DNA of 64,000 nucleotides from Kosakonia oryzae (GTDB lineage Bacteria; Pseudomonadota; Gammaproteobacteria; Enterobacterales; Enterobacteriaceae): the NCBI RefSeq assembly GCF_001658025.2, contig NZ_CP014007.2, forward strand, positions 434,001 to 498,000, given 5' to 3'. Within the stretch, counting starts at the first letter, position 1. Every line of letters begins with the position of its first letter. The translations under genes were made by a program, and so were the position numbers. Below, piece after piece: positions 1-13,714 of this stretch. The notes under the pieces were generated by a model. That model saw only the letters and a program-made list of their open reading frames with translations, made no database searches and was not told where the DNA came from.

Positions 1-310
1 CAACACGTAAACGGCCCTGACCGACGCCCGCCGTTTTCCGCGCTTCATCCAGCCCGCGCTCCATCAACTGCATGACTTCCTGGCAATACTCCATCAGCGT
101 CCAGGCCGCAGGCAGCGGGAGCAGGTTGCGCCCTTTATGCACGAACAGCGGGCAACGCACATTTTCTTCCAGCGTATGCAGCGCGCGATGCACGCTGACG
201 CCGCTCAGGTTAAGGGTTTCCGCCGCGCGGGCGATATTTCCCTTTTCCATAAACGTCATGAAAATGCCCAGCTTGCGAAACGTAATGTCGTTAGTGATAT
301 CCAGATTCAT
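1..310 (-). CDS. LysR-family transcriptional regulator (partial, N-terminal part)
   Basis: The reading frame starts with ATG at 310 and runs off the left edge, giving about 103 residues. The N-terminal 60 residues form a winged helix-turn-helix typical of LysR regulators (AAETLNLSGVSVHRALHTLE, then the wing segment PLFVHKGRNLLPLPAA). The ligand-binding domain lies outside the window, so the effector cannot be read. It follows yheS on the same strand with only 27 bases between them and could be co-transcribed. The N-terminus reminds me of malonate-operon regulators of the MdcR type, but this is a recollection and not a firm assignment. In E. coli K-12 yheT occupies this place. Confidence 0.8.
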   Translation of the reverse strand, partial: MNLDITNDITFRKLGIFMTFMEKGNIARAAETLNLSGVSVHRALHTLEENVRCPLFVHKGRNLLPLPAAWTLMEYCQEVMQLMERGLDEARKTAGVGQGRLRV

Positions 311-337
311 AACTCTCTCGCCCGCTGTTATCGCCCG

Positions 338-2242
338 TTATTCCCCTTGCAGCATCGCTTCCAGCTGCTCATGCGCTTCAAGCCACGCCATTTCACACTC
401 TTCCAGACCGGCTTTCGCCGTCGCCTGTTGTTGCAGGCAGGTGGTCAGCTCGGCTTTACGGCTTTGATCGTACAGCCCGCTGTCGCCGAGCTTCTCTTCG
501 GCCTGCGCCAACTGCGCGTTGAGTTTTTCCATCTCTTTTTCCAGCCGGGCGATCTCTTTACGCAGCGGCTGGGTTTGCGTGCGCAGTTCCGCTTCGCGAC
601 GCTTTTGATCTTTACGTGCCTGAGCGCTGTTGCCGTTATCTTTTGCGGCTTCTGCGGGCTGACTTTCCTGCTTCTGCACGTCGCTCAGCCACTGCTGATA
701 ATCTTCCAGATCGCCTTCAAACGGCTCCACTTTGCCGTCGTGCACCAGGTAGAGATCGTCAGTCGTAGAGCGCAGCAGGTGACGATCGTGCGAAACGACG
801 ACCAGCGCGCCTTCGAATTCGATCAACGCTTCGGTCAGCGCCTGGCGCATATCGAGATCCAGGTGGTTAGTCGGTTCATCGAGCAGCAGCAGGTTCGGGC
901 GCTGCCAGACGATTAGCGCCAGCACCAGCCGCGCTTTTTCGCCACCGGAGAAGCGTTCCGTCACTTCGGTAACCTTGTCGCCCTGAAAACCGAAACCGCC
1001 GAGATAATCGCGCAGCTTCTGCTCCAGCTCCTGCGGTGCCAGGCGCGCCAGGTGTTGCAGCGGTGACTCATCCGCGCGTAAAAACTCCAGTTGATGCTGG
1101 GCGAAATAACCCAGCTTGATGCCTTTCGCCAGGCCGATTTCACCGCTTTGCGGCGCCAGTTCACCGGCTAACATTTTGATCAGCGTTGATTTACCCGCGC
1201 CGTTGCGCCCCAGAAGGCCAATACGCGAACCGGGTACCAGGTTCAGCTTGATGGCATTCAGAATGGTGCGATCGCCGTAGCCCGCGCTCACTTTTTCCAT
1301 TTTCAGTAATGGGTTCGGCAGGCTTTCCGGCGCGCGGAAGCTGAAATGGAACGGGTTATCAACGTGCGCTGGCGCAATCAGCTCCATGCGTTCAAGCATT
1401 TTGATACGGCTCTGCGCCTGTTTGGCTTTGCTGGCTTTCGCTTTGAAGCGATCAATAAAGCTTTGCAGGTGCGCCACGCGCTGCTGCTGGCTTTCGTAAG
1501 TGGCCTGCTGCTGGGCGAGACGCGTTGCACGCTGGCGCTCGAACGAACTGTAGTTGCCGGTATATTCGAACAGGCTTTGTTGTTCGATATGCAGAATTTT
1601 GTCGACCACCGGATCGAGGAAATCGCGGTCGTGGGAGATCAAAATTAGCGTGCCCTGATAGCTCTTCAGCCACTTCTCCAGCCAGATCACCGCGTCCAGA
1701 TCCAGGTGGTTGGTCGGTTCATCGAGCAGCAGTAAATCTGAACGGCAAATCAGCGCCTGCGCGAGGTTCAGACGCATGCGCCAGCCGCCGGAGAAGTCGC
1801 TTACCGGGCGATCGAGTTGCTCGTTGGTAAAGCCCAGCCCGTGCAACAGGCTGGAGGCGCGGGAACGGATAGTCCAGGCGTCAATGGCATCGAGTTTGCC
1901 ATGTACCGTGGCGATGGCATGGCCGTCATTGCGCTCGTTGGCGCTGTTCAGCTCGGCTTCCAGTTTGCGATATTCACGATCGCCGTCTATCACATAGTCT
2001 ATCGCCGCCTCGTTCAGGGCCGGGGTTTCCTGATTCACCCACGCCAGTTGCCAGGTGCCCGGAAACGTGACGCTGCCGCCATCGGCGCTCATCTCGTTTT
2101 TTAGCAGCGACAGCAGCGTTGATTTGCCGCAGCCGTTTTTACCCACCAGACCGACTTTCTGGCCCGGATTAATGGTGGCCGTGGCGTTATCCAGCAGGAC
2201 ACGCACACCGCGACGAATTTGTAACGAGGAGAAAACAATCAT
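338..2242 (-). CDS. yheS: ABC-F family ATPase YheS
   Basis: Cytosolic duplicated ATP-binding protein of 634 residues, close to the E. coli length (about 637). The first ATPase domain has Walker A GKNGCGKST at residues 34-42 and a signature FSGGWRMRL. The second has GRNGAGKST and FSGGEKARL, each followed by LLLDEPTNHLDLD. A linker rich in R, K and Q joins the domains, and the C-terminus has a charged coiled coil (about residues 530-630). There are no membrane segments, as expected for ABC-F proteins, which act on the ribosome and not in transport. The exact role of YheS in translation is inferred from the family. It is divergent from kefG across a 175-base gap. Confidence 0.95.
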   Translation of the reverse strand: MIVFSSLQIRRGVRVLLDNATATINPGQKVGLVGKNGCGKSTLLSLLKNEMSADGGSVTFPGTWQLAWVNQETPALNEAAIDYVIDGDREYRKLEAELNSANERNDGHAIATVHGKLDAIDAWTIRSRASSLLHGLGFTNEQLDRPVSDFSGGWRMRLNLAQALICRSDLLLLDEPTNHLDLDAVIWLEKWLKSYQGTLILISHDRDFLDPVVDKILHIEQQSLFEYTGNYSSFERQRATRLAQQQATYESQQQRVAHLQSFIDRFKAKASKAKQAQSRIKMLERMELIAPAHVDNPFHFSFRAPESLPNPLLKMEKVSAGYGDRTILNAIKLNLVPGSRIGLLGRNGAGKSTLIKMLAGELAPQSGEIGLAKGIKLGYFAQHQLEFLRADESPLQHLARLAPQELEQKLRDYLGGFGFQGDKVTEVTERFSGGEKARLVLALIVWQRPNLLLLDEPTNHLDLDMRQALTEALIEFEGALVVVSHDRHLLRSTTDDLYLVHDGKVEPFEGDLEDYQQWLSDVQKQESQPAEAAKDNGNSAQARKDQKRREAELRTQTQPLRKEIARLEKEMEKLNAQLAQAEEKLGDSGLYDQSRKAELTTCLQQQATAKAGLEECEMAWLEAHEQLEAMLQGE

Positions 2243-2417
2243 AAGGCGCCGTATGTTCAGACTATGTTAATTTGTCATTATGATAATGTAAGGTTACGGC
2301 CAAATGCCGTACCGGGGCCGCAATGGTAGCCCAAAATGAAGGCGATAGACAAAATCATTCTGGGCGGGCAAAAGCGGCCGCGCCGGAAGAATAACAGGTA
2401 CGACACCCGGGAGGGGA

Positions 2418-2972
2418 ATGATGTCGCAGACAGCCAAAGTGTTGCTGCTGTATGCCCATCCGGAATCTCAGGACTCGGTGGCTAATCGGGTTTTGCTTAA
2501 ACCGGCAATGCAGCTCCAAAATGTCACGGTGCACGATCTCTACGCGCGCTATCCCGATTTCTTTATCGATATTCCTTATGAACAAGCGTTGCTGCGCGAG
2601 CATGACGTGATCGTCTTTCAGCACCCGCTGTATACCTATAGCTGTCCGGCATTGCTCAAAGAGTGGCTGGATCGCGTGTTAAGCCGCGGTTTTGCCAGCG
2701 GTATTGGCGGGAATCAACTGGCGGGAAAGTACTGGCGTAGCGTGGTCACCACCGGCGAGCCGGAGGCGGCTTATCGTCATGATGGCCTGAATCGCTACTC
2801 AATGAATGACATTCTGCGCCCGTTTGAGCTGACTGCCGCCATGTGCCGTATGCACTGGCTTAGCCCGATCATTGTTTATTGGGCGCGCAGGCAGCCGCCG
2901 CAGGAACTGGCGAATCACGCCAAAGCTTACGGCGACTGGCTGGCGTCGCCGCTGTCGCCAGGAGGTCGCTGA
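2418..2972 (+). CDS. kefG: KefG, ancillary subunit of the KefB potassium efflux system
   Basis: Flavodoxin-like NAD(P)H quinone oxidoreductase family protein of 184 residues, the family length. It binds on the cytoplasmic side of KefB and is needed for full glutathione-gated potassium efflux during electrophile stress. Visible family features are the N-terminal beta-strand [17 protein letters not shown] (flavin-phosphate region) and the [20 protein letters not shown] segment. Two adjacent ATGs occur at 2418 and 2421. A GAGGGG tract at 2411-2416 is spaced better for the second, while the E. coli annotation uses the first. Its TGA overlaps the kefB ATG (ATGA type), which indicates translational coupling. 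Confidence 0.95.
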   Translation: MMSQTAKVLLLYAHPESQDSVANRVLLKPAMQLQNVTVHDLYARYPDFFIDIPYEQALLREHDVIVFQHPLYTYSCPALLKEWLDRVLSRGFASGIGGNQLAGKYWRSVVTTGEPEAAYRHDGLNRYSMNDILRPFELTAAMCRMHWLSPIIVYWARRQPPQELANHAKAYGDWLASPLSPGGR

Positions 2973-4777
2973 TGGAGGGTTCCGCGCTGCTACTGGCCGG
3001 TGTGCTGTTTCTTTTCGCTGCTGTCGTCGCCGTACCGCTGGCTGCCCGGCTTGGCATTGGCGCCGTGCTTGGTTATCTGCTGGCGGGGATTGCCATTGGC
3101 CCATGGGGGCTGGGGTTTATCAGCGACGTTGACGAAATTCTCCACTTCTCCGAGCTGGGCGTGGTGTTCCTGATGTTTATCATCGGGCTGGAACTGAATC
3201 CGGCCAAACTTTGGGAATTGCGGCGCTCGATTTTCGGTGTCGGTGCCGCGCAGGTGCTGCTGAGCGCGGCGATTCTGGCCGGATTGCTGATGTTGACGCA
3301 ATTCGCCTGGCAGGCCGCCGTAGTTGGCGGTATCGGCCTTGCGATGTCATCGACGGCGATGGCGCTGCAACTGATGCGCGATAAAGGCATGAATCGCAGC
3401 GAATCCGGGCAACTGGGTTTTTCTGTGTTGCTGTTTCAGGATTTAGCGGTGATCCCGGCGCTGGCACTGGTGCCGCTGCTGGCGGGAAATGGCGACGATC
3501 ATCTTGACTGGATGAAGGTCGGCATGAAGGTGCTGGCCTTTGCTGGCATGCTGATTGGCGGGCGCTATCTGTTGCGCCCGGTGTTTCGCTTTATCGCCGG
3601 TTCAGGCGTACGCGAGGTTTTTACTGCAGCAACGCTGTTGCTGGTGCTCGGCTCGGCGCTGTTTATGGATGCGCTGGGGCTGTCGATGGCGCTCGGTACT
3701 TTTATTGCCGGTGTGCTGCTGGCAGAGAGCGAATATCGCCACGAACTGGAAATCGCTATCGAGCCGTTTAAAGGTTTACTGCTCGGTCTGTTCTTTATTT
3801 CTGTCGGTATGGCGCTGAATCTGGGTGTGCTTTATACCCACCTGTTATGGGTGGTGATGAGTGTTGCGGTGCTAGTGGTGATCAAAACGCTGGTGCTGTA
3901 CGTGCTGGCGCGCGTGTATGGACTGCGCAGTTCGGAGCGAATGCAGTTTGCCGGCGTGCTTAGCCAGGGGGGAGAGTTTGCGTTTGTGCTCTTCTCTTCT
4001 GCCTCATCCCAGCGCTTGTTTCAGCACGATCAGATGGCGCTGTTGCTGGTCACTGTCACCCTGTCGATGATGACCACGCCGTTACTGATGCGCGGCATCG
4101 ATAAGCTGCTCTCATGGCGCTTTAACACGCCGGAAGATGAAGACGAAGCGCCGTGGGTGGAAGATGACAAACCGCAGGTGATTGTCGTCGGGTTTGGTCG
4201 CTTTGGTCAGGTGATTGGCCGCTTGCTGATGGCGAATAAGATGCGCATTACCGTGCTGGAGCGGGATATCAGCGCCGTTAACCTGATGCGTAAGTACGGT
4301 TATAAAGTTTATTACGGCGATGCGACACAGGTGGAACTGCTACGCTCGGCGGGTGCGGAATCAGCACAATCCATCGTTATTACCTGCAACGATCCGCTGG
4401 ATACGATGAAACTGGTGGAAATCTGTCAGCAACATTTCCCGCATCTGGCCATTTTGGCGCGGGCGCGGGGGCGTGTGGAAGCGCACGAGCTGCTGCAGGC
4501 CGGCGTGACGCAGTTTTCCCGCGAAACCTTCTCCAGTGCGCTGGAGTTGGGGCGCAAGGCACTTATTTCGCTGGGGATGCATCCTCACCAGGCGCAGCGC
4601 GCGCAACTGCATTTTAAACGGCTGGATATGCGTATGCTGCGCGAACTGATGCCGGTGCATACCGATACACTACAAATTTCCCGCGTACGCGAAGCGCGGC
4701 GCGAGCTGGAGGAGATTTTCCAGCGTGAAATGCAACAAGAGCGTCGCCAGCTGGATGGCTGGGACGAGTTTGAATAA
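2972..4777 (+). CDS. kefB: Glutathione-regulated potassium/proton antiporter KefB
   Basis: Inner-membrane efflux protein of 601 residues from ATG 2972, exactly the E. coli length. An in-frame upstream extension is rejected because it lies inside kefG and the family begins MEGS. The first 380 residues are a CPA2 Na+/H+ exchanger-type domain with about 12 membrane segments, including the conserved stretch [16 protein letters not shown]. After a short acidic linker comes a RCK/TrkA-N domain with a nucleotide-binding GFGRFGQ near residue 405, where glutathione and its conjugates act in characterised Kef proteins. The C-terminal [10 protein letters not shown] helix is typical. It forms an operon with kefG, and yheV follows after 10 bases. 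Confidence 0.97.
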   Translation: MEGSALLLAGVLFLFAAVVAVPLAARLGIGAVLGYLLAGIAIGPWGLGFISDVDEILHFSELGVVFLMFIIGLELNPAKLWELRRSIFGVGAAQVLLSAAILAGLLMLTQFAWQAAVVGGIGLAMSSTAMALQLMRDKGMNRSESGQLGFSVLLFQDLAVIPALALVPLLAGNGDDHLDWMKVGMKVLAFAGMLIGGRYLLRPVFRFIAGSGVREVFTAATLLLVLGSALFMDALGLSMALGTFIAGVLLAESEYRHELEIAIEPFKGLLLGLFFISVGMALNLGVLYTHLLWVVMSVAVLVVIKTLVLYVLARVYGLRSSERMQFAGVLSQGGEFAFVLFSSASSQRLFQHDQMALLLVTVTLSMMTTPLLMRGIDKLLSWRFNTPEDEDEAPWVEDDKPQVIVVGFGRFGQVIGRLLMANKMRITVLERDISAVNLMRKYGYKVYYGDATQVELLRSAGAESAQSIVITCNDPLDTMKLVEICQQHFPHLAILARARGRVEAHELLQAGVTQFSRETFSSALELGRKALISLGMHPHQAQRAQLHFKRLDMRMLRELMPVHTDTLQISRVREARRELEEIFQREMQQERRQLDGWDEFE

Positions 4778-4787
4778 GGGGATTCGA

Positions 4788-4988
4788 ATGGCTGTACGTA
4801 AACGTTTTATTGCCGGGGCGGTTTGTCCTTCATGCCAGGCGAAGGATTCGCTGGCGATGTGGCGTGAAAATAATGTCGATATAGTTGAGTGCGTTAAGTG
4901 CGGACATCAGATGCGTGAAGCCGATAAAGAAGCCCGCGATCATGTTCGCAAAGATGAGCAAGTTATTGGGATTTTTCATCCGGACTAG
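4788..4988 (+). CDS. yheV: YheV family putative zinc-ribbon protein
   Basis: Small protein of 66 residues, the same length as E. coli YheV. The start ATG at 4788 was chosen because the upstream part of this frame lies inside kefB. Two CxxC pairs (CPSC near residue 15 and CVKC near residue 37) suggest a treble or ribbon zinc site. The tail is highly charged (MREADKEARDHVRKDE). It is the third gene of the kefGB-yheV cluster, 10 bases after kefB. The function is unknown to me, and zinc binding is inferred from the cysteines. Confidence 0.9.
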   Translation: MAVRKRFIAGAVCPSCQAKDSLAMWRENNVDIVECVKCGHQMREADKEARDHVRKDEQVIGIFHPD

Positions 4989-5082
4989 CCATATCGGGCA
5001 GCTTTTTTTAAGCTAAAGGGTACACGGGTGCAGAATTCCGCTACAATCTGCGCCAGTAATTTTCCCACGCTCAGGAGATATC

Positions 5083-5670
5083 ATGAAAGTAGCAAAAGAC
5101 CTGGTGGTCAGCCTGGCTTACCAGGTACGTACAGAAGACGGTGTGTTGGTTGATGAGTCTCCGGTGAGTGCGCCGCTGGACTATCTGCACGGTCACGGTT
5201 CCCTGATCTCTGGTCTGGAAAACGCGCTGGACGGTCACGAAGTCGGCGATAAATTCGATGTGGCGGTTGGCGCGAACGACGCTTACGGTCAGTACGATGA
5301 AAACCTGGTGCAGCGCGTACCGAAAGACGTCTTTATGGGCGTTGACGAGCTGCAGGTTGGCATGCGCTTCCTGGCAGAAACCGACCAGGGCCCAGTACCG
5401 GTAGAAATTACCGAAGTCGAAGACGACCACGTTGTGGTTGATGGCAACCACATGCTGGCTGGCCAGAACCTGAAATTCAACGTTGAAGTTGTCGCGATCC
5501 GCGAAGCGACTGAAGAAGAACTGGCTCATGGCCACGTTCACGGTGCGCATGGCCACGATCATGACCACGACCACGATCACGACGGCTGCTGCGGCGGTCA
5601 CGGCCACGATCATGGTCATGACCATGGTAAAGGTGGTTGCGGTGGTAACGGCGGCTGCGGTTGCCACTAA
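5083..5670 (+). CDS. slyD: FKBP-type peptidyl-prolyl isomerase and metallochaperone SlyD
   Basis: Cytosolic protein of 195 residues. It has an FKBP domain (residues 1-70 and 120-145), an inserted IF chaperone flap (about 76-120) and a C-terminal metal-binding tail from about residue 149 made of repeated His-Asp and His-Gly units plus Cys 169, 170, 186, 192 and 194. The isomerase helps protein folding. The tail binds nickel and zinc and assists hydrogenase maturation with HypB in E. coli. A consensus ribosome site AGGAGA lies 7 bases before the ATG. A possible -10 (TACAAT at 5042-5047) sits in the 94-base gap after yheV. The tail reads as a long spurious antisense frame because of its biased codons. 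Confidence 0.97.
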   Translation: MKVAKDLVVSLAYQVRTEDGVLVDESPVSAPLDYLHGHGSLISGLENALDGHEVGDKFDVAVGANDAYGQYDENLVQRVPKDVFMGVDELQVGMRFLAETDQGPVPVEITEVEDDHVVVDGNHMLAGQNLKFNVEVVAIREATEEELAHGHVHGAHGHDHDHDHDHDGCCGGHGHDHGHDHGKGGCGGNGGCGCH

Positions 5671-5693
5671 TAAAATCCTGTCGTCTTTCGCAC

Positions 5694-5778
5694 TGCAGGC
5701 GCGTTGGCTTCACTTTCAAACCCCGGCCACATAGTTTTCTATGCTCCCGGGGATTTTCAAGTTTGCCGCCTGCCTGCA
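5694..5778. repeat. 85-base imperfect inverted repeat between slyD and slyX
   Basis: The outer arms TGCAGGC (5694-5700) and GCCTGCA (5772-5778) are exact complements. Inner arms CCCCGG (5721-5726) and CCGGGG (5747-5752) follow, and the tip CATAG-TTTT-CTATG (5730-5743) is perfect. Together they can fold into one long hairpin. It could terminate convergent transcription from slyD and slyX. The layout, ending in GCCGCCTGCCTGCAAC, resembles dispersed intergenic hairpin elements I recall from Klebsiella and Enterobacter genomes. No second copy was seen in this window. Confidence 0.7.
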
Positions 5779-5834
5779 ACACGAAATACTTAGGGATTTA
5801 TGCACTGAGCGGGGAAACCCGCTTTTTTTACGCC

Positions 5835-6053
5835 TTAATAATGGGGCGGCGGCGTTTCTTCTGACGGCGATGCCATATGAGAAGGCTGGCTGGCTTTGAG
5901 TTTTTCTGCCATCAGTCGCAGATGCTCGCGCAGTTTTGCCATCTCCAGTTCGTGGGCAATAACCGTCTGGTTTAGCTCTTCGATCGTTATCTCCTGAAAA
6001 GCCAGTTTGCTCTCCAGTTCAGCCAGTCGCGCTTCTGTTGTTAGCTCTTGCAT
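5835..6053 (-). CDS. slyX: SlyX, small coiled-coil protein
   Basis: Protein of 72 residues, the family length. Residues 4-55 show a continuous heptad-like pattern rich in E, L and K ([18 protein letters not shown]), so it is almost entirely coiled coil. The tail is proline-rich and ends HY. It lies convergent with slyD and divergent from fkpA. The function is unknown. The name comes only from its position next to slyD. Confidence 0.93.
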   Translation of the reverse strand: MQELTTEARLAELESKLAFQEITIEELNQTVIAHELEMAKLREHLRLMAEKLKASQPSHMASPSEETPPPHY

Positions 6054-6291
6054 TCTTCACCTCGGGTCTGCTTCCGGCTCAAATTTCATAAACCGGGCGA
6101 ATTTTACTGAAGTTTGTCATGCGGTACAGCATTACGTCAGAAAATCAGAAACTAATTTAAACAAAAATAGTCAGAAAACAGGTGAATTCGGGTAGTGTCC
6201 TTATGTTGATTTCTACCGCAACGCTTTATAGTACGCTTCTTACTTTAATGTTTAACCCTGGGGCGAGATGCCCCGGCCCCTGGAGAAATGG

Positions 6292-7161
6292 ATGAAATCA
6301 CTGTTTAAAGTCACGCTGCTGGCGACCACAATGGCCGTTGCTCTTCATGCACCGATCTCTTTCGCTGCGGAGACGGCGAAGAAAGAGACTGCTGCTGCAG
6401 CTGACAGCAAAGCGGCATTTAAAAATGACGACCAGAAATCTGCTTATGCGCTGGGCGCGTCTCTGGGCCGCTATATGGAAAATTCCCTGAAAGAGCAGGA
6501 AAAACTGGGCATCAAACTGGACAAAGCCCAGCTGATCGCCGGCGTTCAGGACGCGTTTGCTGATAAGAGCAAACTGAGCGACCAGGAAATTGAACAAACG
6601 CTGCAAGCGTTCGAAACGCGCGTGAAAACTGCCGCGCAAGAACGTATGGAGAAAGACGCTGCTGACAACGAAGCGAAAGGTAAAACCTTCCGTGACGCCT
6701 TCGCCAAAGAGAAAGGTGTGAAAACCTCTGATTCCGGCCTGCTGTACAAAGTCGAAAAAGAAGGGACTGGCGATGCGCCGAAAGACAGCGACACTGTTGT
6801 TGTGAACTACAAAGGTACGCTGATTGATGGTAAAGAGTTCGATAACTCCTATACCCGTGGCGAACCGCTCTCCTTCCGCCTCGACGGCGTGATCCCGGGC
6901 TGGACTGAAGGCCTGAAAAACATCAAGAAAGGCGGCAAAATCAAGCTGGTGATCCCACCGGCTCTGGCTTACGGTAAAACCGGCGTTCCGGGGATTCCTG
7001 CTAACTCCACGCTGGTGTTTGACGTAGAGCTGCTGGATATCAAACCGGCTCCGAAAGCTGACGCCGCTGCGCCGAAAGCGGATGCTGCCGCGTCAGATGC
7101 TGCTCCGGCTGCCGCAGATAAACCTGCTGATGCGAAAGCTGCCGATACTGGCACCAAGTAA
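6292..7161 (+). CDS. fkpA: Periplasmic FKBP-type peptidyl-prolyl isomerase and chaperone FkpA
   Basis: Mature periplasmic folding factor. The ATG at 6292, with TGGAGA upstream, gives MKSLFKVTLLATTMAVALHA, a normal Sec signal peptide cleaved after about residue 25. The ATG at 6268 would place eight residues ahead of the signal and is rejected. An N-terminal dimerisation domain (about residues 40-140) carries chaperone activity, and a C-terminal FKBP domain (about 145-250) contains VVNYKGTLIDGKEFDNS and GWTEGLKNIKKGGK. The tail after about residue 250 is a low-complexity run of A, P, K and D, so the protein is 289 residues against about 270 in E. coli. A strong terminator follows. Confidence 0.96.
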   Translation: MKSLFKVTLLATTMAVALHAPISFAAETAKKETAAAADSKAAFKNDDQKSAYALGASLGRYMENSLKEQEKLGIKLDKAQLIAGVQDAFADKSKLSDQEIEQTLQAFETRVKTAAQERMEKDAADNEAKGKTFRDAFAKEKGVKTSDSGLLYKVEKEGTGDAPKDSDTVVVNYKGTLIDGKEFDNSYTRGEPLSFRLDGVIPGWTEGLKNIKKGGKIKLVIPPALAYGKTGVPGIPANSTLVFDVELLDIKPAPKADAAAPKADAAASDAAPAAADKPADAKAADTGTK

Positions 7162-7173
7162 CAGTGTGAAAAA

Positions 7174-7202
7174 AACGCCGCCTCCGGGCGGCGTTTTTTT
7201 TT
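7174..7202 (+). terminator. Rho-independent terminator of fkpA
   Basis: Stem CGCCGCC (7176-7182) and GGCGGCG (7187-7193) with loop TCCG, followed by nine T residues. It lies 12 bases after the fkpA stop. Confidence 0.95.
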
Positions 7203-7313
7203 GTAGTAAGGATATAATCTTAACGTACGATGTATTAATTTATATCCCCATATAAATACTGAGCCTGCCCTGAAAAGTTAACGACAGGCTCCTGAAAAGG
7301 AGTGTTTTTTTTC

Positions 7314-8036
7314 ATGTCCAGGTCGCTATTAACCAACGAAACCAGTGAACTTGATTTACTGGATCAACGTCCTTTCGATCAGACCGACTTCGATATCCTT
7401 AAATCCTACGAGGCGGTGGTGGACGGGTTAGCGATGCTCATTGGCTCACACTGCGAAATCGTTCTGCACTCCCTGCAAGACCTGAAATGTTCCGCTATCC
7501 GCATTGCGAACGGCGAACACACAGGACGTAAAATTGGCTCGCCGATTACCGACCTTGCCCTGCGCATGCTGCACGATATGACCGGTGCCGACAGTAGCGT
7601 CTCCAAATGCTACTTCACACGCGCGAAAAGCGGCGTGCTGATGAAGTCAGTGACTATCGCTATCCGTAACCGCGATCACCGGGTGATTGGCCTGCTGTGC
7701 ATCAACATGAACCTTGATGTGCCGTTCTCGCAAATCATGAACACCTTTATCCCGCCGGAAACTCCGGATGTTGGCTCGTCCGTCAACTTTGCCTCTTCGG
7801 TAGAAGATTTGGTGATGCAAACTCTGGAGTTCACCATCGAAGAGGTTAATGCCGATCGCAACGTTTCCAATAATGCCAAGAATCGCCAGATTGTGCTGAA
7901 CCTTTATGAGAAGGGTATCTTCGACATTAAAGATGCGATTAACCAGGTAGCCGATCGACTGAATATCTCGAAACATACCGTTTATCTTTACATCCGCCAG
8001 TTCAAAAGCGGTGATTTTTCCGGACAGGATCGTTAA
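7314..8036 (+). CDS. yheO: YheO, PAS-like and helix-turn-helix DNA-binding protein
   Basis: Protein of 240 residues from ATG 7314, matching the E. coli length. An in-frame GTG at 7302 overlaps the AAGGAG ribosome site (7297-7302) and is rejected. The N-terminal two thirds resemble the YheO-like PAS domain (about residues 15-125). The C-terminal segment, [20 protein letters not shown], is a helix-turn-helix. It is probably a ligand-responsive transcription factor with an unidentified signal. Its TAA overlaps the tusD ATG by one base (TAATG), so it is the first gene of a yheO-tusDCB unit. Confidence 0.95.
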   Translation: MSRSLLTNETSELDLLDQRPFDQTDFDILKSYEAVVDGLAMLIGSHCEIVLHSLQDLKCSAIRIANGEHTGRKIGSPITDLALRMLHDMTGADSSVSKCYFTRAKSGVLMKSVTIAIRNRDHRVIGLLCINMNLDVPFSQIMNTFIPPETPDVGSSVNFASSVEDLVMQTLEFTIEEVNADRNVSNNAKNRQIVLNLYEKGIFDIKDAINQVADRLNISKHTVYLYIRQFKSGDFSGQDR

Positions 8037-8422
8037 TGCGTTTTGCCCTGATGGTCACCGGCCCGGCGTACGGCACTCAGCAAGCCAGTAGCGCTTATCA
8101 ATTTGCGCTGGCGTTGCTGGAAGCCGGACATACGCTGAGCAGCGTCTTCTTCTATCGTGAAGGGGTAAATAACGCAAATGCGCTTACGGCGCCCGCCAGC
8201 GATGAGTTTGATCTTGTACGCGCCTGGCAGCGTTTGCATGATGAACAGCAGGTCGAATTGCATATCTGTGTCGCCGCCGCACTGCGCCGTGGCGTGGTTG
8301 ATGACAATGAAGCTGAGCGATTAGCGCTGCCTGCCGCAAATTTACAGGCAGGTTTTTCACTCACCGGGTTGGGCGCGCTGGCGGAAGCTGCGCTCTCTTG
8401 CGATCGGGTGGTGCAGTTTTGA
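8036..8422 (+). CDS. tusD: Sulfurtransferase TusD
   Basis: Subunit of the TusBCD complex in the cytosolic relay that moves persulfide sulfur from IscS through TusA and TusE to MnmA. MnmA then makes the 2-thio group of mnm5s2U34 in tRNA-Glu, -Gln and -Lys. It is 128 residues long, DsrE-like fold, with the expected acceptor cysteine at position 78 ([11 protein letters not shown]). It overlaps yheO by one base and tusC by one base, consistent with coupled translation at fixed stoichiometry. Confidence 0.97.
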   Translation: MRFALMVTGPAYGTQQASSAYQFALALLEAGHTLSSVFFYREGVNNANALTAPASDEFDLVRAWQRLHDEQQVELHICVAAALRRGVVDDNEAERLALPAANLQAGFSLTGLGALAEAALSCDRVVQF

Positions 8423-8781
8423 TGAAGCGTATTGCATTTGTCTTTACTTCCGCGCCGCACGGTTCATCCTCCGGGCGTGAAGGGTTGGATGCCTTACTCG
8501 CGACCTCGGCATTCACCGACGGGATTGGCGTGTTTTTTATCGGCGACGGCGTGTTTCAGCTATTAGCCGGGCAGCAGCCGGATGCGATTCTGGCGCGTGA
8601 TTACATCGCCACCTTTAAAGTCCTTCCTTTGTACGACATTGAACAGTGCTGGCTGTGTGCGGCCTCGCTACGCGAACGCGGTCTCGGTGAGGAGGCGGCT
8701 TTCGTCTTACCTGCGCAACAGCTGGAGCCGGAAGCGCTGCGTGAACAGCTCGATGAGTACACTGTCGTACTGACGTTTTGA
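8422..8781 (+). CDS. tusC: Sulfur relay protein TusC
   Basis: DsrF-like member of the TusBCD heterohexamer, 119 residues, equal to E. coli. The start ATG at 8422 overlaps the TGA of tusD. A longer upstream in-frame start at 8398 would lie inside tusD and is rejected. It has no catalytic role of its own in the known complex. It packs against TusB and TusD in the 2-thiouridine pathway. Confidence 0.97.
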   Translation: MKRIAFVFTSAPHGSSSGREGLDALLATSAFTDGIGVFFIGDGVFQLLAGQQPDAILARDYIATFKVLPLYDIEQCWLCAASLRERGLGEEAAFVLPAQQLEPEALREQLDEYTVVLTF

Positions 8782-8788
8782 GGCGCCT

Positions 8789-9076
8789 ATGCTGCATACT
8801 TTGTCCCACTCTCCCTGGCAATGCGATATGGCGGCGCTGTTGCGCATGTTGCGCTCTGGCGATGATCTACTGCTGTTATCGGATGGCGTCACGGCGGCGC
8901 TGGAAGGCAGCCGTTATATTCCTTTATTGCTAAATGCCCCCGTAACCATTCATGCGTTAAATGATGATGTGCAAGCACGCGGATTGAACGGTCAAATTTC
9001 GAGCAGTGTTGTCAGGGTTGGCTATACTGATTTCGTTAGCCTGACGGTAAAACACGCCGTTCAGATGCATTGGTAA
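8789..9076 (+). CDS. tusB: Sulfur relay protein TusB
   Basis: DsrH-like third subunit of TusBCD, 95 residues as in E. coli, starting 7 bases after tusC. The conserved ends MLHTL and [12 protein letters not shown] are present. It is the last gene before the str operon promoter. Read-through into rpsL is possible because I see no terminator between them. Confidence 0.96.
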   Translation: MLHTLSHSPWQCDMAALLRMLRSGDDLLLLSDGVTAALEGSRYIPLLLNAPVTIHALNDDVQARGLNGQISSSVVRVGYTDFVSLTVKHAVQMHW

Positions 9077-9097
9077 TGTGGGATCGCTGTATATTTC

Positions 9098-9575
<478 letters not shown>

Positions 9576-9657
9576 TGGTTCTCCGTTAAGTAAGGCCAAA
9601 CTGTTTTAACTTTAATGTCAAACTAAACTCTTAGAGTTTTGGACAATCCTGAATTAA

Positions 9658-10143
<486 letters not shown>

Positions 10144-10214
10144 TCCCTTCGGAGTTTTAGTCACCAGGCGGGCGCTTCCAGTAAGTCGTCCGCCGTTTGG
10201 CAACTTAAATCTGA

Positions 10215-13610
<3,396 letters not shown>

Positions 13611-13627
13611 TTATTTAGCTTTGAATG

Positions 13628-13653
13628 AAAAAGGGCGCTTCGGCGCCCTTTTT
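13628..13653 (+). terminator. Rho-independent terminator of the str operon
   Basis: AAAAAGGGCGC - TTCG - GCGCCCTTTTT forms a perfect stem with a stable tetraloop and a T-run, 18 bases after the tufA stop. Confidence 0.95.
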
Positions 13654-13714
13654 GCTATCTGTTATTTGGTCACAATTTTATCTTTTCTGCCGATGTACCT
13701 TTACGATCGTGCTA

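Noticed and set aside
5071-5667. 198-residue Val/Ala/Met-rich frame antisense to slyD
   Set aside because: It results from the His-Asp codon repeats of the SlyD tail read in reverse. It has no start signal.
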